In this document: positions 23,497 to 35,999 of the stretch, one piece after another
How the letters are laid out: each line of letters opens with the position of its first letter
How positions within the stretch are numbered: the stretch's first letter is position 1
DNA from: Straminergon stramineum
Lineage: Eukaryota > Streptophyta > Bryopsida > Hypnales > Calliergonaceae
Length of the DNA stretch: 64,000 nt
Assembly (NCBI GenBank): GCA_963920665.1
Contig: OY987265.1
Coordinates: 29,207,001-29,271,000 of the forward strand
Direction: 5' to 3'
Position numbers and translations under genes: made by a program
Notes under the pieces: generated by a model
Seen by the model: only the letters and a program-made list of their open reading frames with translations
What the model was told of the DNA's origin: nothing
Database searches by the model: none

Positions 23497-25035
23497 ATAT
23501 GATCATTTTGAATCATTTTTCTATCTTCAATCAGCAATAATTCCAAAAAATACATAAGAAATAGACTAGCTTGTAAAAAAGTTACAAAGTCTATAATGTG
23601 GCCTTTAAAAAAAATATTAGTCAATTAATCAATCATTAAGCCTAAAACTTAGAATTTCAAATTCTATCCAAAATTTTCATTTGAATGGCATAACAAAGAC
23701 CAAAGACCATTTTAGCACAAGTTTTTTCAATATCAAGTGAAGTTTTTTAGTGATGGAAACTTTGGAGAAAGATGAAGATTACATAAACTTTGAAACTTGT
23801 AAAGGGAAAAGTTTCCTTCTCTATGAAGTAGGCATACCTAAATAGGGATAGCATTTCTTCATTATGATTGCAATTTGAAACTACAACAACCTTCTACAAA
23901 AAAAATTATCCTCATGCTTAGCCCAAACCAATTTTTTGTATTCTACAATTTAACTCAGACTTAGAATAGTAAGGAAGAATCCAAACTCCAAAGCTCTGAA
24001 GTAACAACCATCGAACAAGGAACAACAAGATGGCAACATGAAGCAATAAGAGTGGGAGTAGGTCTAATAGGAGTGGAAGCAACAATTAAGAGCATAAGCA
24101 GAAGTTGCGGGTAAGAACCCTTACCCCCCTATCCTAAATAGATATCCTCTAGTGATACTTGACCTATCTTAGGTAAGACTCTTGGCCTTACTTGAGTAGC
24201 AACTAGTGAATATTATCCCATGGTAGCTGAAATCTACTAAGTCTTGAAAGGAGGTAGGTAAAATATTCTCCATTTCTTGGAGGGCATCATTTGATTTCCC
24301 TACCTACCAATTTCCTTCTAGATTTACATCATTTGTTTTCAAAATGCAATCAGATTTTTTTTCCACTTCCCAAGTCTAACTTTGAACTAGCCACCATTTT
24401 TTTCCACATAATGGATTTCATCAATGTTCAAGGAGAACCTCTTGTTAGTTCATTGTTAGCTAGTGTCGTAGGAAAAATAATTGTTTGGAGTGTGAAAATT
24501 CACGTTCTAGAACTAGGCCAAAAATTGGTAGGACTGGAAACTAATTGGTGTATAAAAATAAAAGGTAGATATATTGCAGACACTTTCATGAAATTTGTGA
24601 AATTGTAGCACTTTGTTATTCCAAATTCAAGGCTAATATCCGGGTTGTTGGAGGTAGATATATTCTTAGACAAGTCAAGTATCGCCTTATGGTTGGCCAT
24701 TGGGGGGCTTAGAGTGCTTGAACAAGGAAAAAGGTAGGTATTGCAATAAGACTAGTCATAGTGGCAAGTTCCTATTCTATTGTCCCTATCTAACCAATGT
24801 AAAAAAAATTCAAGTTTAGTTTCAAAACCTGTATATTTGTCAAATAGGAGGATTGTAGACTTTGCAAAGTTGAAGTTGAAGGAAAGTGGCTAGTGAGAAT
24901 TTGATACTATAAGAAATGAACTCGGAGAATTTGGTAAAGAAATGATGCAGTTGGTACCTTTAGAAAAAAAACATATAATTGAAATTACTGAAGCAACTTT
25001 GAAATCAAACCTTCTTGAATAATGGATTGCATAAC
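23497..25035. other. AT-rich intergenic DNA
   Basis: No gene recognised. The frame at 24291-24608 has no known domain. Remnants of the hAT element may extend here but could not be shown. Confidence 0.3.
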
Positions 25036-25409
25036 TTAACCCTTAAAAGATGCGCCCCCCATGACCAAGGTAGTCACCAAAACTACTTGAATTATTGAAC
25101 CAATAGGTGCATTCTTTGTTTCTACAATGAATAATGAAGTCATCCATCAACCACTTGGCCTAGACATCCTCAACCCTTAACATTAGAAAGGCCCTTGGAG
25201 GTCCTCTATACAATTCATGTTTAGCTTTATAGCTCTTCAATTGTGATTTAATAAATGAATTATGATACATTTTTATTAATATTCTATCATAATCATTGAT
25301 TTACAATGTACTAAAAAGTACTTGGTCAATGTTTTTTATTGACAAAATACTACCAAATTCATAATATAATATATAGCTGCAAAGGGCTAGTAGGCCCTTC
25401 TAGGGTTAA
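25036..25409. mobile_element. piggyBac-like MITE (TTAA target), 374 bp
   Basis: TTAA at 25036-25039 is followed by CCCTTAAAAGATG, and CTTCTAGGG precedes TTAA at 25406-25409. Inverted, the right end reads CCCTAGAAGG, an imperfect match to the left. A subterminal palindrome GGGCTAGTAGGCCC lies near the right end. No coding capacity. Confidence 0.6.
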
Positions 25410-28400
25410 ATGCCCAAGGCACCATATTTTGGTGTCAACAAAACTTTGAAGTTAAATTAAAATCTTATCAAGTTACTATTTCTAATAGTGTCTTTTTTAG
25501 ACAAATTCATTTTGAAGTCTAATTTCAACAACAAAAATCCAATTTTGAAAAAAAAATGTCGATGATTTTTCTATTCAATATTGTGTACAAGAGGGGTCAT
25601 TGAATTTCTAATGTTGAGGGCTCTTCGAAATGAGCCTCAAATACACTAAATCTTTGGGAAAAAAATCACATTAGAAATTCATTTAAAAAAGTTATAGAGT
25701 AGATTTTGAAAAGCCGTAAATTGATTGTGGTTATATATGTTATATCCTTTTAACTTCATATTCTTTTGGTGATTGCAATTTTAGATTTGACATGTGAAAA
25801 GAAGATTGAAAGACTTGAAATTATCTTCCTGATCAAACATTCTAATCCTTCAATACATAAGTGATATTGTTGTGTTTTATTTTCCCATTGGATGTCTAAC
25901 AAGTCTACCATACTTTGAATTTTTGCGGTTACAATTCAATTTTTTTTATGAACCTTATCAAAATGTTGGGTTTTTGTTTAATATAAGGTAGATGAAGTGA
26001 TGCATCCATTTCCATCCCTTTCAAAATTCCTTCTTCATGTATTGGTGGTGCACATTTTCTTTCTCGAATGTACTATATGGATACATGAGGGACAAATTTA
26101 GATGCATAGGTGGAAATGGGTGCGTCTATCTTAGTTAGCAATGTTTGGGAAATAACAACAACTAGCTCAAAGTTAGCTAGTGGAATTGGAAAACCACACA
26201 TCTGCAATTTAAAAACATGAACAAAAAAAAAGTGAAAAAAATTTACAACATTTCTATTTTCAATACAAAAAAAAGAAGAGAAAATAACCAAACTCTATAT
26301 TTAAAAAAAATATAGTAACTTATAGGAGGAGGTTCTTAAATGGAGCGGGCATTTAGATGCGACCATAGGAGCGGCCCATGTATAGAGCATGTGGTTGTTG
26401 AAATGGACACCATTTTTTGAGGTAGGAAAATGTGACTTCAATTTATGATTTTAGGACAGTGAGCAATGCTTTTGGACTAATATTATGTGTGTTTCACTAA
26501 TCATGAATGCATCATTTAATTGTAAAGACATAATTCAAGATGAAAATAAGAAAGAAATGATAAATTAAAAATTAGGACACAAATTTCTCTTGCTCTATTT
26601 AGGACACTCTATTCCCACATTATGGAACTTTCTTGAACATAGTGAGCACCCACTTCATCTATTTCTGGACCGACCTACTCTTTTCAAAGGCACATGATAA
26701 TTCATTACTGCTAAAGTCTATGACCATTAAGATCAAGCTACAAACTCTTCACTTTGGATAATTGTATGTAATTCATTCAAATTCAGGAAATTACAATTGA
26801 AATTGCACTTTGTTTCTTTTCCATTTCTCTATCTACCAAAAAAATGGAAATCATTGGACAACCAATTTCTTCCACACATTTGTTTTTCTCCTTAGATGTG
26901 CCATTCTTGAACCTTCTAACTTACCTTAGTTCCATTTGAGAATTGAAGAAAAGTAACCGGTAAAACTCAAAAAACTTCCCAAATGTTGTACCTTAAGTTA
27001 GAGCAGATTCCAAAAAGCTCCCAGAAAAAGGCCCTTGGGCATTTAAGGGTTCAAGGACACGTGGATGACGGGAGGCGTTGCCAAGTGGCAGTTTGCATAC
27101 TGAAGTTGCCAGAAGCCAAGTGTTTGAGGGCCAAGTCTTTCAGTTGTAACTTATCTGAGGATTGCGTGATAAGACTTATTGAAGTTACAGAAAACAACAC
27201 TTGCAGTCACTCATATGAAGTTACTTTCAATATCTGGTGCCTGTCCCTTGTCAGTAAGTATTATGTATATACTCTTGATTTCTCAGAGTCTTTCTTTCTT
27301 TCTTTTCAGTGTCCGGCTGTTGTGCTGTTGTACAAGTTTTAATAGTTCAGTACGTGTTGCTTTTTTTTATTGCACAGAAATTTCCATTTGTTTCAAGAAA
27401 CAAAAACAAAAATAAAAACTTTCAATAACTTACCTCATGATAACTTAGAAGTGCCATCAGAGCAGAAGACTCAACTGACAAACCTGTAACTTGAAACTGA
27501 CATGCAATTTCAAAACAAAAACAAAAACTGACAAACACTGCAGATTTCAAGGCTGCCGCTACAGTACGTTACTTTACTGAAATTTTAGAAATTCATCAAT
27601 CTTTATTCTTGAAAATTGGAGAATTTATTAAGATACTTCAGTTGGCAATGAAATTCCGTTTCACTTGTGTATAAAAAAAGAAAAAAGAAAAAAAATTCAC
27701 TGACGTAAGGGTAGTCTTGGTGTGAGTGAGTGAGTGAAGTCGGTGACACTCACTGACTTGGCATATAATAAGTTTCATAGTCAGTTTCAGCAACTTCAGT
27801 TGACACTTGACAGAAGCCCATAAATGTCGGTGCTTTCTCTGATTGGTACTTTTCATGTTACTTTGCATGACGTGGCCCAATGTGCGTCCATCACGGAGTT
27901 TTTGTTTGTTTTTGTTTGTTTGTTTTGAAACAAATGCCCATCATAGAGTTCCAACGTAGGTTGCATTTTATCCCTGGGAAAAAAACATAAGAACTTTTCT
28001 TCGTCACATAAGTTATGATAAAATTTGCAAATTTTGGATTTTCATATTAGCAATCACAGAAATTAAAGGACCCAAATTAGTTGAGAAGGTAATGATCATA
28101 CTAGTATGAACACGGCAAAAAATTGGGGATTTATTTTTAAAAAAGAACCCACAATCCACCTTGTGTGGCCCACTTCATGGGATGTATAGAAAAGATGGAT
28201 TTCCATCAAGTACCATGTATGGGAAGCACATGCTTCCATCTTCCAAAACACTCTATCTTGAAATGAAATGATAGAGATTTTTCAAATTTAGACCCTTGAG
28301 CATCAATAATTTTTACAAACTCCCAATGAGTACATGATTTCTTTCTTTCTTTGAAACATATGGACAAATTCTTGAAATACATGGATAAAAGGAAAGAGTA

Positions 28401-28560
28401 CACAGAATTAGAGGACCAAGTCCTCAATGAAAAGAGTAGTACATACATGACTTTTAGCTACATGGATGGTTGTCCTTCCAAGGAATGTTTCTTAAGTTAT
28501 CCAAAAACTGAAGTTGAAATTCCAACTTTCACACTCCCAATTCATGAAAGTGAAGTACAG
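25410..28560. other. AT-rich intergenic DNA
   Basis: No gene supported. The segment near 26983-27420 is GC-richer and has open frames, but these have no recognisable domain and end in simple sequence. A (GAGT)n tract lies near 27722-27736. Confidence 0.35.
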
Positions 28561-28948
28561 CATATGACCCATTTGCAACCACTTAAGCTATTATGCATAT
28601 ATGGAGTTTGGGATTCTCGAGTGGGGAAATTTTCTTGTGTACAAAAATAGAGTTGGGAAGGATTCCATATTTTTTTTCAATAATTTTATTTCTCAAAACG
28701 TAGTTACTATGAATTTTTTTTAGCTTAAGATTCTGTTCAACCCATATTGGTCATATAGATTTATGTATTTCCAACCACAGGGCTGGTTGCAATATTGATA
28801 GTCCTGTAGCCAATCATAACATGTCACAACTACATTTGGAACTGTGCCACAATTAATCAGCACTCCTGACTACCTTATCTAAAAGAAATATAGTCTACAT
28901 GGCGGAAATGGGGGGTGGGGATGATGGGAAAGGGGTCGCCTCCCTTAG
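28561..28948 (+). mobile_element. TIR element, family M copy 3 (uninterrupted at the MITE site)
   Basis: It aligns with 20070-20675 and with the minus strand of 15661-16057: CATTTGCAACCACTTAAGC, GTACAAAAATAGAGTT, GGCTGGTTGCAA and a right end GTCGCCTCCCTT. At the place where copy 2 holds the TTAA MITE, this copy has a single TTAA (28583-28586). The ends are worn. Confidence 0.65.
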
Positions 28949-29330
28949 AAAGGGAAATTGACCCTGACGTCACATTACAGTAGATTTTAGTTTGTTTTTT
29001 AAGGGATTGGATGCCCTTCTCCAGCTGACCACAAACCTTCAACCCAGAATCCGAATCCAAAGCGTGTAAGTTATGATTCCATCATTTTCCATGATTCCAT
29101 AGCCAGCAGTCACCATGTTCCAGAATGTTCAGTTACTAACAATCTGGAATGCTGCCTTTCTTTGTGTCAAAAACAAAAACAACAAAAACAACAAAACAAT
29201 CTGTCTCTACTGGAATGTGCCCAATGCTCCACATCATTTCCCATATACATATAGATAGATAGATTTTTTAATTTAAAAAAAAAAAAATTTAGGTCATGGA
29301 AATGAAACTCCATTGATGATGGGTAGCAAC

Positions 29331-29804
29331 TACACTGACTAGGGGTATTAAGGGGACCCATACTAATTAATGCAGGACACTAAATCCTGCAAACCAAGTG
29401 GGCCCGTAGGGGCATTTTGTGTTTTATCTAGGGATAAAAGTAAAAATTACCTCCTATTTTGAGCCATGTCTAGGGTATGTTCTAAATGCCTCCTACCTAA
29501 TTTGGGGTATTTGATTGCAAATATGAATTCAGAATTTGCAAAAGAAATAATGTGCAAAAACTAAAAAAATTCCTGCATTTTTTTTCATGGTAAATCTACC
29601 CTTGTGGGGCCCACACTTTGTTTGTAGGATTTAACATCCTCCCTAATTAATTGACATTCCACACAATAAAAATATCTACCTTTATTGTACATCGATAGTT
29701 GTTGAAGTGTGTGTGGGGATGTACATCATGTTTCAAACATTTACATATTTCTACAATCAGTCCCTTGAAATTTTTTGGTCCCCTAAATACCCCTATTCAA
29801 TGCA
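29331..29804 (+). mobile_element. TA-flanked MITE, family A copy 1, interrupted by another element
   Basis: It starts TACACTGACTAGGGGTATTA and ends in the inverted counterpart GGTCCCCTAAATACCCCTATTC(AATGCA). It matches the intact copy at 30537-30727 on both sides of a 271-bp insertion (29372-29642). TA at the outer edges suggests a mariner/Tc1-like mover, though the right TA has decayed to CA. Confidence 0.8.
29372..29642. mobile_element. Mutator-like MITE with 9-bp target duplication, nested in family A copy 1
   Basis: The insert is bounded by CTAATTAAT at 29363-29371 and again at 29643-29651, while the intact sister copy has CTAATTAAT once (30569-30577). Its ends are inverted repeats of about 35 bases: GCAGGACACTAAATCCTGCA on the left and the complement of GGAGGATGTTAAATCCTACA on the right, both reaching GGGCCC. 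A 9-bp duplication is typical of Mutator-like elements. Confidence 0.8.
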
Positions 29805-29885
29805 GCAAGGTTAGCAGGTCAACAATTCCTATCGTTTTCAGTTGTGAAAGAAAATCCATACAATAAGACATGCTGTTTGTTTTGT

Positions 29886-31018
29886 TTGTTACATTGAGAT
29901 CTCCCAGACCGTGCGTCCCATTCTTGGTACGGTCAAAAAGCCCTTGGCGAGGAGGGGTGCATGGGCTTTGTTTTGTACCATTTAGATATACTATGTGAAA
30001 GTTATTGAATTTCGAAGTTCTTATGAAACCAAAAAAATTAGAAAAAATACTTTTCCTTTGATTTTGACTGTGGCAACGGCACAGGGCACACCAGTCATTT
30101 TGAAAACCAAGGAATGAAGGAAGGAAAATAATTCAGTAAATGATTTAAGTCAATGATTTTATGTATGTAGTCGCCCAATTCGGTGCAGCTATCCGGTACT
30201 ACGGTATCCGGAGTATTATACGGTACGCCAAGGATCCTGCTCAATCATACACCCACCGGCCCCCTTGAAGTGGAGACCCGCCGCCTCCTCTGAGCGAACT
30301 GAAAGTAAAGTAACCACCGGTGGGGAATCCTTGGAATGAACTACCATTCAAATAATAATTTTGGGGGGTGGACAGGTGGAACGACGGATGTTGCACTAAC
30401 TTAACTGTAGGTATTGAACAACTTCCAATGAGTCCTACCAACCAACTCCACTTGTTGGACACGTGCTCTGATTGGATTGGAGAGGTCAACGGAGAGGAGA
30501 CCAGCATCTACCATTCATAACTACTGTAACTTAATGTACACTGAATAGGGGTATTAAGGGGACCCATACTAATTAATCGACATTCCACACTATATAAATA
30601 CCCAGCTTAATTGTACATCAGCAGTTATTGAAGTGTCCCGGGGATGTACATCATGTTCAAACATCTACAGTTTTCTGGAATCAGTCCCCTTAATTTTTTG
30701 GTCCCCTTAATACCCCTATTCAGTGTAGTGTGCTGCCATAGTCAAAATCAACGTACAAGTATTTTTCTATTTTTTTTATTCATATAATACAAATTTCGAA
30801 ATTCAATAGCTTTCACACACTGTAAGTCCAAACGTCCATCGTGAAACAGAGCTTGTGCATCCCTCCTCTTCAAGGGCTTTCCAACAACACCAAGAACTTA
30901 ATAGGGGGAGGTATGGTTTGGGAGATGTCAATGTAACAAACAAAACAAAACAAAACAAATAGCGCCAAGAACTTAATAGGGGGAGGTATGGTTCGGGAGA
31001 TCTCAACGTAACAAACAA
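29886..31018. mobile_element. ~1.1-kb element with long imperfect terminal inverted repeats
   Basis: About 190 bases at the left (from GTTACATTGAGATCTCCC at 29886) are complementary to the right end (GGGAGATCTCAACGTAAC ending near 31018). The inner marks are GTGAAAGTTATTGAATTTCG against CGAAATTCAATAGCTTTCAC, and ATTTTGACTGTGGCA against TGCCATAGTCAAAAT. The outer right part is duplicated in tandem (30890-30945 and 30964-31018). It contains no clear transposase. Long TIRs recall Mutator-like elements, but no target duplication was found. Confidence 0.6.
30537..30727 (+). mobile_element. 191-bp TA-flanked MITE, family A copy 2 (intact)
   Basis: A perfect inverted repeat of 28 bases bounds it: left TACACTGAATAGGGGTATTA... 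and right ...TAATACCCCTATTCAGTGTA. Both ends are TA, as expected for a mariner/Tc1-like insertion. It has no coding capacity. It is the uninterrupted reference for the nested insertion in copy 1. Confidence 0.88.
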
Positions 31019-31024
31019 CCTATC

Positions 31025-31848
31025 TTAACCCCAAAATGACCCTGTAATTTCTCGAACTAAGGCCCCCTACCAGAGAGGCAAACACATTTGCTTTTTTAAT
31101 AAATAATTAAAGCCTACCTACTCAAATGTAACTATACAAATCACAAGTATACTCTGCAAGGGTCATGCAAAAAAATTGGGGGGCCCAAATGATTTGTCAC
31201 GATGCATTAGATTCTCAAAACATCAAAGGTACATACATAGTTGCGAAATCATGCATTTTTTGTCCCTCCAAGTGCTTTGGTGGGTGTTGCAGGATGAAGA
31301 TGTCATTCCTTGAGGTGCGGTGCCTTTTGTAGGAAAGAAGAGAATATGCACATGATTGATGCCCCAAAAAATATGCTAGAGGGATAACACATGTTTGGTG
31401 GAGGATCACCAAACAACAAGGTATTCAACAGACCCATTTCAAGGATGTAGATTCCTTTTTTTTGATGAAAAATGTACTTCTTGATAGAGGAAGATCCCCA
31501 CGGTGGAAACGACATACAAAAACTTATAAAGATGTAGAATTTTGTTTCGCAAGAATCTGAAGGTGCATTCGAGAAAAAATCCATTTTGAATCCGGACGGG
31601 TTTTGAAACCAAAATTCACGTTGGCACTTGCTTTCACATTGCCAAACTAGGGAGTCTACTTCCATTGTAAGCCCTAGAAAATTGAGGTCACGTTAGAATT
31701 GAAATCGGAAAATTTCACCATTTTGGAAACTTTTCGCTCTCCAATATTGTAGTGAACCATTTTATGAAATATCACACTGATTTCCCATTATTCAACTTTG
31801 AAAATTAACTGAGGACAAATTATGTCCTCGAGGACATTTTGGGGTTAA
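31025..31848. mobile_element. 824-bp piggyBac-like element (TTAA target)
   Basis: TTAA at 31025-31028 is followed by CCCCAAAATGACC, and GGACATTTTGGGG precedes TTAA at 31845-31848; the TIRs match at 12 of 13 positions. A subterminal GAGGAC...GTCCTCGAGGAC cluster lies next to the right end. The minus-strand frame 31303-31665 (120 residues) has no recognisable transposase domain, so the element is probably non-autonomous. It is the longest of the TTAA group here. Confidence 0.75.
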
Positions 31849-34800
31849 GATAAAGGTATGGATGGGATAAAAAACAGACAACAATATATTTAGGATGGAA
31901 TCACCTAAAATAAGTCAAAATAAGAAATCTAGCATAGTTGCAGGCACATTGTTCTAGGAAAAATGTTTTTTTCTTCAAAATTAGTAATTGAAAATAGCAT
32001 GAATTTTCAAAAGAAAAATGGATTTTTTGGATATGACATGTGATTTCTATGAATTTTCATAGAGGAAGTTCACTATATTAGGCCACTACAAATTGTCATA
32101 TGCCAAGATCTAAAACTGAAATCTACAAAAAACAAAAGTCAACTAATTGCAATTAGGTGTAGGGATAGTTTAATGATACTTTTGAAGGACACTTCAAGGA
32201 AAATCTATTGTGCAAGAATGGATGTAGTAGAACCACCCATTCCCAAACTAGGCCCCCATGGGCAATCTATAGGTATTGGTAAATTCAATATAGATTATGA
32301 CTAATTTCTAACCATCGTTTCTTGGTTTTTGACCATCTTCTAACCATGAGTGTCATGACACATGTGCTTGGTTTTGAGAGCCAAAGTAGTCTTTGAATGA
32401 GCAATTTTGGAAGACTCTATGTGTTGGGTATAGGTCTAGATCAACTTTTGACTTCCAATACTCATAGAAGGCATAAAATTACAAAAAAAATTTGCAATCT
32501 CCATGATTTCTATCTTTCCACAAGTTAGAAAATGTATATTGCCTTCTACTACTCCAGATCATGTATAAAATGCTCTGTGGTTGGTGATAGGTGGTTCTAT
32601 CATACAAGGACAATTTTTGTTGTTTCTACCTTAAAATGTAGATCAAGCTATTATTTTCTATCTAAGTACCTTGAAGAAGCTACTTGTCAACTCATATATA
32701 CTTTAAGAGAGATTGGAAAGTTGAAGAGAAGTCACTCACAAGTAGAATGAAGAGATTCCAACAAGAAATGAATTTTCTACGATTTTTCAAAGTTTGTTGT
32801 TGGGATCAAATTAGTAAAGCGTGATTGCGTAGACCATTGCTAAACCACACACTGATGTATCTCCTCTCCAAGTGCATTGTCATGATACTAAAGGGTTTGT
32901 AGAGATTGTGGTAAGTTAATGGATGGATGACTAATGCAAATGGGAGTATCCAATAGATGTTAGAATTGGGTGATTGACATCAATGGATTGTTATACCTCA
33001 AAACCTCCTTTTGGAATTAGTTAACTTGGTTTTGTTCTTTTCTACTATCTCTAGTGAATTGTAGGGTGGCATTGTTGTTGTACAATTCTAAATTTTCTAG
33101 CTTTTGAAATGAAAAGTTTCTTTAGGTATGAAATAACAAAAAAAACAAATGACATTTGCAAAGCCATTACCAATGATTCAAAAGTTAGGGTGTCCTCGAT
33201 AGTCTTTTAGCTAGCTTTTGAAGGGATTTCTTTTCTTTGTCTAATGTCTAAATTTGAGTTTTCTTGTACCGATTCGAAGTACTTTTGAATGTTCTTCTAA
33301 TGATAGAAATTTCAAGTTCTAATAATACTTAGTAAGGTGAATTCCAAAGTCTTTTGAGGATGCCCTAATTAGGCATTATATGTCTCTTGATTGCTTTTCT
33401 ACAGTTTTGTGAAATGCAATGAGGTAAGATCACCCTTTCTATTTTGCACATTATCTAGATATATTAGAAGTTTTCTTGAAAGGGTGGCAAATCAAAGAAT
33501 ATTCTATATGTATCTTAACCAATTCATTTCTAAAAAAATAGTAGATACAATATAGGTGGTTGAAGCAAAAATACAAAGCTTTTCATAGTTGAACACTAGT
33601 TGTCTTTTACGTAGCTAGTTTGTGGATCATAGAGATGATTCTTTGGATAGCTAGATTGCGAACTATAGCTTCTCATCCTTTGAATGTTCATTTGGCTCTC
33701 CTAATTTCCAACTCTATTACATTATAATCTAAAAGCATCTCTCAAGATTGTGAAAAAATGAGTGAATCTTTTGCTATGTGTATTAACCTTAAGGCTCCAT
33801 TCATAGATTTCACGAAAGCACTATTTTGCAATTCAATTGTAGCCTAATCATCCCTTGTTTAGCACTCAAGCATGTTTGTTTGTGAACTATGTATAGTTTT
33901 CACCACATTTGGAGAGAACATACATAGTAGAGTTGGGTGAAACTCTAGGTTTTGCAATTGGGCAATGATATGCTCTAAGATTTTTTGCAACCTTATTGAT
34001 GCAAAGTCATTGGCAACACACTACACTTATTGAATCCAAGAAATTTTGCTTTAGGGCACTAGATCTATTTTTATAATGAACAAAAATCTAGGAGAGTGAA
34101 TTTTATTGCTTGAAAATTGTTTCCTCCTACAACAAATCAAGGATTAGAGTATTCTCCATTTCAATTAGTGTTGAAACATTGAATGAATGTTCTTCGATTT
34201 GAATTATCTAAAATGAACAAATCCATTATGAGCTACAATCTAAATTCAAGTTCTATTTTTTGGATTCAATTCAATTGTGCTACATTCTAGTGTAGTTTTT
34301 ATTGCATTGAATGTGCAATTGGGGCTCAAAGATTTTGGAATAGGGTTGAAAAGTCACCATTCAACCTCTAAGTGCCCTAGGGGACCAAGAGTGTCCTCAC
34401 ATAGTTTGGAAGTCCAATTCAAAGTGTTGTGGTTTTGCATTCAATGTTGGAATTCAATAAAACTTGTTGGAAAATCTAAGTTCTCTCTTCTAGATTGTGT
34501 GGTAGAATTTTTAGAACAATCCAAGACTTACTAGTTTTTTGGAAGCCATTTGAAGTTCACAAGTTAAATTTGAATTCATTAGAATTGCATTTTCATCGCT
34601 ACAACTTTGGGGGCTTGTATCTCCTTCATCCAATGTTTGTCTTCAATAGAAATGTGTTGGGTTGTGTTTCCCTTGAAATCAAGTTATTGTGGTAAAATTT
34701 TCATATCAATCCAAATAGTTTTGAATGATTGGAAGCAATTTGAAGTTCAAAATCCAAACATTTTTGGATTATAGTGAACTTTGGAGGCTTGTTTCTTCTT

Positions 34801-35354
34801 CATATAGTGTCCATTTTCAATAATGGTTTCTAGTCTAGTTTATGTGGTGTGGTTAAATTTTCATATAAATCCAAGAAGTTATGAGTGACTGAGAAATATT
34901 TTAGTAGAAGGAGGTTTAGCCTTCGACGATTTTTTGCAACTTTTCTTGCTATTTTTTGACATTTTGTGGAAACAATGAGTCAATTGAATGATATTTTCTT
35001 TCACCAATGTATTTGTATCATGTTGATTTCAAAGCACATTACAGTTTACAGTTTTTTCATTTGAGTAGGTTTAGAAATCAAATTACACCTGCAAATGTGT
35101 TGCTTGGAAAATTTCAGCATCCCTTTTTAATGCTAAAACATTATAATATTGCAATTTATGTGACCAAATGGTTCCAAATTTTATTCCTATCATCTACAAC
35201 ACATACACTACAAGATTGTATGGTTGAAATTTCTATATTTCTTAGTGACATTTGGACCTATAATGTTTCAAAAGCAATGGTGTTCTTCAAGCCCCAAAGG
35301 CCTTGGACCCTTAGAAAAATAAATTCAATGGACACCCACATGCCACATGCAACT
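31849..35354. other. AT-rich intergenic DNA
   Basis: No gene or bounded repeat recognised. The region around 34277-35380 has several related-looking A/T-rich phrases (TTGGAAGC(A/C)ATTTGAAGTTCA near 34538 and 34730), suggesting an old local duplication. Confidence 0.3.
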
Positions 35355-35660
35355 TTGACACATGGCAAAAGGTTCATTCATTGATTTTCATTGTCCAAAG
35401 GGATGGGTTGGGAAGTTTTCCTAGATTTTCACTGTAGGAAAGTAAGAGAGCCACTCTAGCATCTACAAAGACAATAATAGATTCCACTAGGAACCACAAT
35501 GGAGAGCTACATATCTTTGCTTTGACTGCCTTTAATGTATCCTCCTCTTTTCTTTCAAAATGAGTTGATGGAAACACATGTGAACCAATCCCCACTTTAC
35601 CATTCTCTTGCAAAAAAACAAATTGTGCATCCCATCCCATCATTGTAATTAAAGTATATG
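35355..35660. repeat. Dispersed repeat, copy 1 (related to 46880-47150)
   Basis: ACATGGCAAAAGGTTCATTCATT here matches ACATGGCAAAAAGTTCATTCATT at about 46880. GAGAGCTACAT, AATGTATC(C/T)TC and the CCCAT/TAAT tail also appear in the same order. The identity is not known. Confidence 0.5.
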
Positions 35661-35874
35661 TACCCCAAATCAACATTAAGTGTTATTGTTGTATGTTTAA
35701 TGTGACTAAATGTAGAATTTAGATACATACTCTCTATTTTCTTAGTTTGTTGGTTTGGGTGTACTTACCTTGTGTGTAGTAATCAAATGGTCCACACTCC
35801 ACAATGGGCCTCCTACATTATTTCAAAACATCTAGTACCAAGTACAACTTGAATTATCTACACCGGTAGAAATC

Positions 35875-35999
35875 TGCAATAAAAAACCCGATTCTAGATG
35901 ATGGTTTTGTGTTAAATTTGTGTTTTTTGAAATGTATTAGTGTCAGTTTCGGCCCAGATTTAACACAAAACCATCATCTGGAATGTGTGGATTTCTACC
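35875..35999. repeat. 125-bp foldback repeat
   Basis: GGTAGAAATC at 35875 pairs with GATTTCTACC ending at 35999, and GATGATGGTTTTGTGTTAAA pairs with TTTAACACAAAACCATCATC. It would form a near-continuous hairpin. The MITE superfamily was not determined. Confidence 0.75.
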
